Assembly: GCA_051814705.1 (NCBI GenBank)
Contig: JBPWQW010000001.1
Location: 434,001-498,000 of the forward strand
Length of the DNA stretch: 64,000 nt
DNA from: Geojedonia sp051814705
GTDB taxonomy: Bacteria > Bacteroidota > Bacteroidia > Flavobacteriales > Flavobacteriaceae
Reading direction: 5' to 3'
This document shows positions 60,862 to 64,000 of the stretch, piece after piece (position 1 is the stretch's first letter; the number at the start of each line of letters is the position of its first letter). A program made the translations under genes and the position numbers. The notes under the pieces are model-generated. The model was not told where the DNA came from and did no database searches. It worked only from the letters and a program-made list of their open reading frames with translations.

Positions 60862-61191
60862 TTATAACGAAAAACTTTCTCCACAGCCGCAAGTTCGATT
60901 TGCGTTAGGGTTGTTGAAAACAAACCCTGCTCCATTTAAGCCTCCAGAATATTCAAGGGTAGTTCCAATTAGATATAAAAAGCTTTTTTTATCTACAATG
61001 ATCTTTACCCCATTATCTTCAAAAACCTTATCACCCTCAAATTGTTCCTTGTCAAACTTTAAATCGTAAGACAATCCTGAACAACCTCCGCTCTTTACTC
61101 CAACACGCACAAAGTGTTTGTTCGCATCAAAGCCATCTTCAGTCATTAACTCAACGACTTTCTTTTTAGCTGTTTCTGATACTTTAATCAT
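60862..61191 (-). CDS. A-type Fe-S carrier (SufA/IscA/HesB family)
   Basis: A 109-residue protein with the three conserved cysteines of A-type carriers: Cys37 in GGCSGL, and Cys101 and Cys103 in RTCGCGESF. It would carry or deliver Fe-S clusters to target proteins. First gene of the suf operon; sufB starts 8 bases after its stop. A -7 element lies at 61222-61229. Confidence 0.94.
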   Translation of the reverse strand: MIKVSETAKKKVVELMTEDGFDANKHFVRVGVKSGGCSGLSYDLKFDKEQFEGDKVFEDNGVKIIVDKKSFLYLIGTTLEYSGGLNGAGFVFNNPNANRTCGCGESFSL

Positions 61192-61221
61192 GATTTAATT
61201 AGATTGTTTCTAAATAGATTG

Positions 61222-61229
61222 CAAATATA
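61222..61229 (-). promoter_or_regulatory. -7 promoter element of the suf operon
   Basis: CAAATATA on the plus strand reads TATATTTG on the minus strand, a full TAnnTTTG match 31 bases before the first suf ATG. A duplicated motif starts 10 bases upstream and may be the operator. Confidence 0.55.
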
Positions 61230-61238
61230 CAATATAAG

Positions 61239-61362
61239 TACGGCTTTTCCGCATAACCTAACATTATATTAGCATATCATATTATAGGTTTTTGTTATTA
61301 AATACGGCTTTTCGACTGTCCTATTAGTACTCAGCTGATTGGCTGAAACTGAGCATATCATA
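61239..61362. repeat. Duplicated motif pair upstream of the suf promoter
   Basis: TACGGCTTTTC occurs at 61239-61249 and 61303-61313. AGCATATCATA occurs at 61271-61281 and 61352-61362. The two motifs keep the same order, so the region looks like a diverged ~64-81-base duplication. The first copy ends directly upstream of the suf -7 element. No ORF is present here. Confidence 0.55.
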
Positions 61363-61465
61363 CAACCCTTTGTTTAAGTATGGTGAATTATTGGTTTAAG
61401 ATTAAATCTTGAGATTTTTAAAAGCAAATAACTGCGAGACGGCTGTTTTACGTTTTGTTAAAAAA

Positions 61466-62827
61466 TTACAGAGCACTCTTTCTAATCACAAATAAACCGC
61501 GATCGATATCGCTCACAATGATATTGCCGCTAGGGAAAAATGGGTAAACACTCCAGGCCCCGTTAAAATTGGTGCTGTTATCTTCTGGATAGGTGTCAAA
61601 AAATCCTGTTTCGTTCATAACAGCTTGTTCAATTGAACTTATATCTATTACTCTAACACCTGCCGTATAACTCGATTGGTAAAACACATCACCCCTAACA
61701 TAGCCATTATGATCGATTGCTAAAGATGGACCGAAATATTCCATATGTACTTTTGGATTGTCTAAACTGGAAAGGTCTATAACTAGGGTTCTTGTATTTA
61801 TCCCTGAATGTATTTCGTCCAATTCGTCGCCAACCATAAAAAAAGTAAAATCTTTAGTAAACCAGCCTTGATGAACATAGCCCAGATTATTATAGGTAAT
61901 TGATGAAATATGAGTTGGATTTGCTTTATCCGTCACATCTAAAATCACTAATTTGTCACCGTTACTTCCAATATATATTTCACGACCGGTATAGCTTGAG
62001 TCTGGCCCGTTATACGTGACCACCTGTGCGTCATGAGTATCGCCATCCAAAGCATAGCCGCCAGCTGCTATTGGGTTTGTTGGATCTTGAATGTTTATAA
62101 AATGTGGGCCTCCACCAAAAGTATCAGTACCAACAGCATAAGCAAAACCGCTATCTTCATTAATGATTATATTATGGGCATTGCCGAATCCCGTATAAAG
62201 TGCATCAGCGGTAAATGTTTTTGGCGGATTCGTTACGCCTCTTAAACGAGTAAGGTCAAAAACTTGCATGCCATGCGCCCCAGCATTATCAGCCACAACA
62301 AATGCATGATTTTTATAGACTTTAATGTCTCTCCAGAGACTATTTGTGGTTGCTGTTGGCAACGTGCCAACTATGATGGGGGCATTGGGAATTGAAATAT
62401 CAACAAATGCCGTTCCTGTTGAAGTGCCTACAATGGCATATTCTTTTTGAGATTCGGGATCAACCCAACCCCAGCAATCATTGCCACTAGATCCAGGACC
62501 TCCTAAACCTGAAATTGGGACCAATGCCATCAAATCATAATCTTTACAGGGGAAAATATCTGCAACTCCATTTTCGCAAATTGCAGAAGGTTCAAAAGTT
62601 AGACCATTATCATCACAAGCATCCCCAATTCCATCGCCATCCGTATCTTCTTGATTGGGATTAAAGACCAAGTAACAATTATCTATATTATCAGCAACAC
62701 CGTCATTATCTGCATCAGCCAGTATTACAAAATCAACCGATTCATTTTTACAGCTTTGATATAATAGCATAAAGCATCCTATTAAAAGTATTTTAGAAAG
62801 CTTGATACACTTGATTGGATTATACAT
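61466..62827 (-). CDS. Choice-of-anchor B family lipoprotein with calcium-binding repeats
   Basis: A 453-residue lipoprotein (lipobox YQSC, Cys26). Residues ~35-75 are a thrombospondin type-3 repeat (DADNDGVADNIDNC, DTDGDGIGDACDD) that binds calcium. The rest (~85-453) is a beta-propeller-like choice-of-anchor B domain with LVIVD-type repeats (TAFVDISIPNAPIIVGTL, LVILDVTDKANPTHISSI, GVRVIDISSI). Family members use varied membrane anchors; here it is lipid. Surface-exposed, function unknown. Monocistronic. Confidence 0.88.
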   Translation of the reverse strand: MYNPIKCIKLSKILLIGCFMLLYQSCKNESVDFVILADADNDGVADNIDNCYLVFNPNQEDTDGDGIGDACDDNGLTFEPSAICENGVADIFPCKDYDLMALVPISGLGGPGSSGNDCWGWVDPESQKEYAIVGTSTGTAFVDISIPNAPIIVGTLPTATTNSLWRDIKVYKNHAFVVADNAGAHGMQVFDLTRLRGVTNPPKTFTADALYTGFGNAHNIIINEDSGFAYAVGTDTFGGGPHFINIQDPTNPIAAGGYALDGDTHDAQVVTYNGPDSSYTGREIYIGSNGDKLVILDVTDKANPTHISSITYNNLGYVHQGWFTKDFTFFMVGDELDEIHSGINTRTLVIDLSSLDNPKVHMEYFGPSLAIDHNGYVRGDVFYQSSYTAGVRVIDISSIEQAVMNETGFFDTYPEDNSTNFNGAWSVYPFFPSGNIIVSDIDRGLFVIRKSAL

Positions 62828-63006
62828 TTTTGCAATTTTTAAAATTTATCTAAACTAGATTATAGGATTTATACTAATATCAACAAAAAAATCATAAAAA
62901 AGAATTCCTATAGGGCAAATTAGCGACTCTAGCAAGACTTAACAGCAGAATGCCATTTAAAATTGCAGTATTTTTTTATTTATCGGGTATTTAGCAATAA
63001 GCTTAT

Positions 63007-63014
63007 TATTTTTG
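63007..63014 (+). promoter_or_regulatory. -7 promoter element (TATTTTTG) abutting thiL
   Basis: A full TAnnTTTG match ends 4 bases before the thiL ATG at 63019, so transcription from it would begin at or near the start codon. No -33 TTTG at the proper distance. Confidence 0.35.
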
Positions 63015-63018
63015 CCAA

Positions 63019-64000
63019 ATGATAGAAGATAAAAATCAACAACGGACTTCATTAAGTGAATTGGGTGAATTTGCACTTATTGATCATTTGACCAAAGGTT
63101 TTAAAATCAAACAAAACTCAACCATTAAGGGAATTGGGGACGACGCTGCTGTTTTAGAGTTCAAGTCAAAAAAAATAGTGGTAACTACTGATCTCTTAAT
63201 TGAAAATGTGCATTTTGACTTAAGTTATATGCCTCTTAAACACTTAGGATATAAAGCCATTATAGTCAATTTATCAGATGTGTATGCCATGAATGCTGTA
63301 GCCACCCAAGTTACGGTTTCCATTGCGGTTTCCAATAGGTTCCCTTTAGAAGCTTTGGAAGAATTATACGCTGGTATTGAAACAGCTGCTAAACTATACA
63401 ATATCGATGTGGTTGGAGGAGACACGACCTCTTCAACAACTGGATTGATAATTTCAGTTACTGCCATTGGGGAAGTTAAGGCTGAGGATATTTGTTATAG
63501 AAATGGAGCCAAACCTAACGATCTATTGGTGGTTACAGGAGATTTGGGCGGAGCCTATATGGGACTTCAAGTTCTGGAAAGAGAGAAACAAGTATTTAAA
63601 GTAAATCCTAATAATCAACCCGATTTGGATGCTTACACCTATATCATTGAGCGCCAATTAAAACCTGAAGCTCGTAAAGATATAGTGAAACTTTTAAAAG
63701 ATCTAAAGGTCAAGCCTACCTCCATGATTGACATCAGCGACGGGCTTTCTTCAGAAATTATGCATTTATGCAAACAGAGTGCTGTTGGAGTTGAGCTCTA
63801 TGAAAATAAAATCCCATTGGACCCTCAGGTCATTTCAACGTGCGAAGAGTTTAATGTTGATAGTACAACTATCGCCCTAAACGGAGGTGAAGATTATGAA
63901 CTGTTAATGACGATTTCGCAAGAGGATTATCAAAAAATAAAGGCTAACCCAAATTTTACAGTTATTGGATATATCACTGAAAAAGAAAGAGGAATGAGTC
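63019..64000 (+). CDS. thiL: Thiamine-monophosphate kinase (3' end outside window)
   Basis: ThiL phosphorylates thiamine monophosphate to thiamine pyrophosphate. 327 codons are present; the last part is beyond base 64000. Motifs in order: GIGDDAAVL at 38-46 (Mg/ATP site), VVTTDLLIENVHFD near 54-67, DVVGGDTTSS, VTGDLGGAYMGL, MIDISDGLSSE and NGGEDYELL. The start ATG is just after a -7 element. No TPP riboswitch is seen upstream. Confidence 0.95.
   Translation, partial: MIEDKNQQRTSLSELGEFALIDHLTKGFKIKQNSTIKGIGDDAAVLEFKSKKIVVTTDLLIENVHFDLSYMPLKHLGYKAIIVNLSDVYAMNAVATQVTVSIAVSNRFPLEALEELYAGIETAAKLYNIDVVGGDTTSSTTGLIISVTAIGEVKAEDICYRNGAKPNDLLVVTGDLGGAYMGLQVLEREKQVFKVNPNNQPDLDAYTYIIERQLKPEARKDIVKLLKDLKVKPTSMIDISDGLSSEIMHLCKQSAVGVELYENKIPLDPQVISTCEEFNVDSTTIALNGGEDYELLMTISQEDYQKIKANPNFTVIGYITEKERGMS

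Noticed and set aside
60854..60892. 13-residue upstream extension of SufB
   Set aside because: It overlaps the A-type carrier gene and is unlike SufB N-termini.
62828..63018. TPP riboswitch before thiL
   Set aside because: No CTGAGA/thi-box pattern is visible in the gap.
1..64000. tRNA, rRNA, integrase, transposase or phage genes
   Set aside because: All gaps were read and none showed cloverleaf-like arms or such coding sequence.

Overview
The window is a stretch of low-GC chromosome from a member of the Bacteroidota, almost certainly the family Flavobacteriaceae. Four signs support this: a protein with a type IX secretion (T9SS) C-terminal sorting domain, a complete MoxR/DUF58/Bat operon, many promoters with the Bacteroidota -7 element TAnnTTTG, and intergenic repeats of a kind common in flavobacteria. 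Coding is dense on both strands. I see no tRNA or rRNA gene, no CRISPR array, no insertion sequence and no phage gene. The genes at both edges are cut: serS on the left and thiL on the right.

Layout. 1-6262: end of serS, a possible tiny independent transcript, then a plus-strand run of TPR protein, GNAT, DUF4286, rsmA, mgtE and a cupin. 6376-9984: a 2-hydroxyacid dehydrogenase, a membrane-anchored LuxR-type regulator and five small proteins (two VOC, DUF4199, DUF1801, zinc ribbon). 10025-11889: an arsenic-type operon with a clear operator and promoter, encoding ArsR, a cysteine-tailed DUF6428 protein, an ArsN1-type acetyltransferase and a thioredoxin-type arsenate reductase, but no efflux pump. 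11886-15494 (minus): GNAT, aspartate kinase and a two-domain acyltransferase resembling OlsF. 15592-27676: fbp, terB-like, mfd, a TlpA-like thioredoxin, a duplicated-domain lipoprotein, gpsA, an S9 peptidase and a T9SS cargo protein. 27719-33976 (minus): GbsR-type regulator, membrane-fusion protein, RND pump and outer-membrane factor, with a palindrome over the promoter. 34082-38276: small proteins, a BASS transporter, pheS, cvpA and a beta-carbonic anhydrase. 38314-47607 (minus): eight-gene Bat operon. 47731-55663: a DUF4382 lipoprotein, aldo/keto reductase, AlbA_2-domain protein with a structured downstream element, ALDH7-type dehydrogenase, isoaspartyl peptidase, DUF2071, a monooxygenase-fold protein and a small membrane protein. 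55674-61229 (minus): suf iron-sulfur operon (A-type carrier, B, lipoprotein, C, D, S). 61466-64000: a choice-of-anchor B lipoprotein and partial thiL.

How the genes work together. The window is mostly housekeeping (translation, rRNA modification, Fe-S assembly, transcription-coupled repair, gluconeogenesis, lipid precursors) plus envelope modules. The most promising under-described parts are (i) the arsenic-type operon, where ArsR and DUF6428 both end in paired cysteines and the pump is missing; (ii) the NlpE-C-like lipoprotein embedded in the suf operon, with duplicated motifs upstream of the suf promoter; (iii) the structured repeat element after the AlbA_2 gene; (iv) the short transcription unit at 704-950; and (v) repeat DNA that has supplied start codons or N-termini to several genes. 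All functions are inferred from sequence; no search was run.
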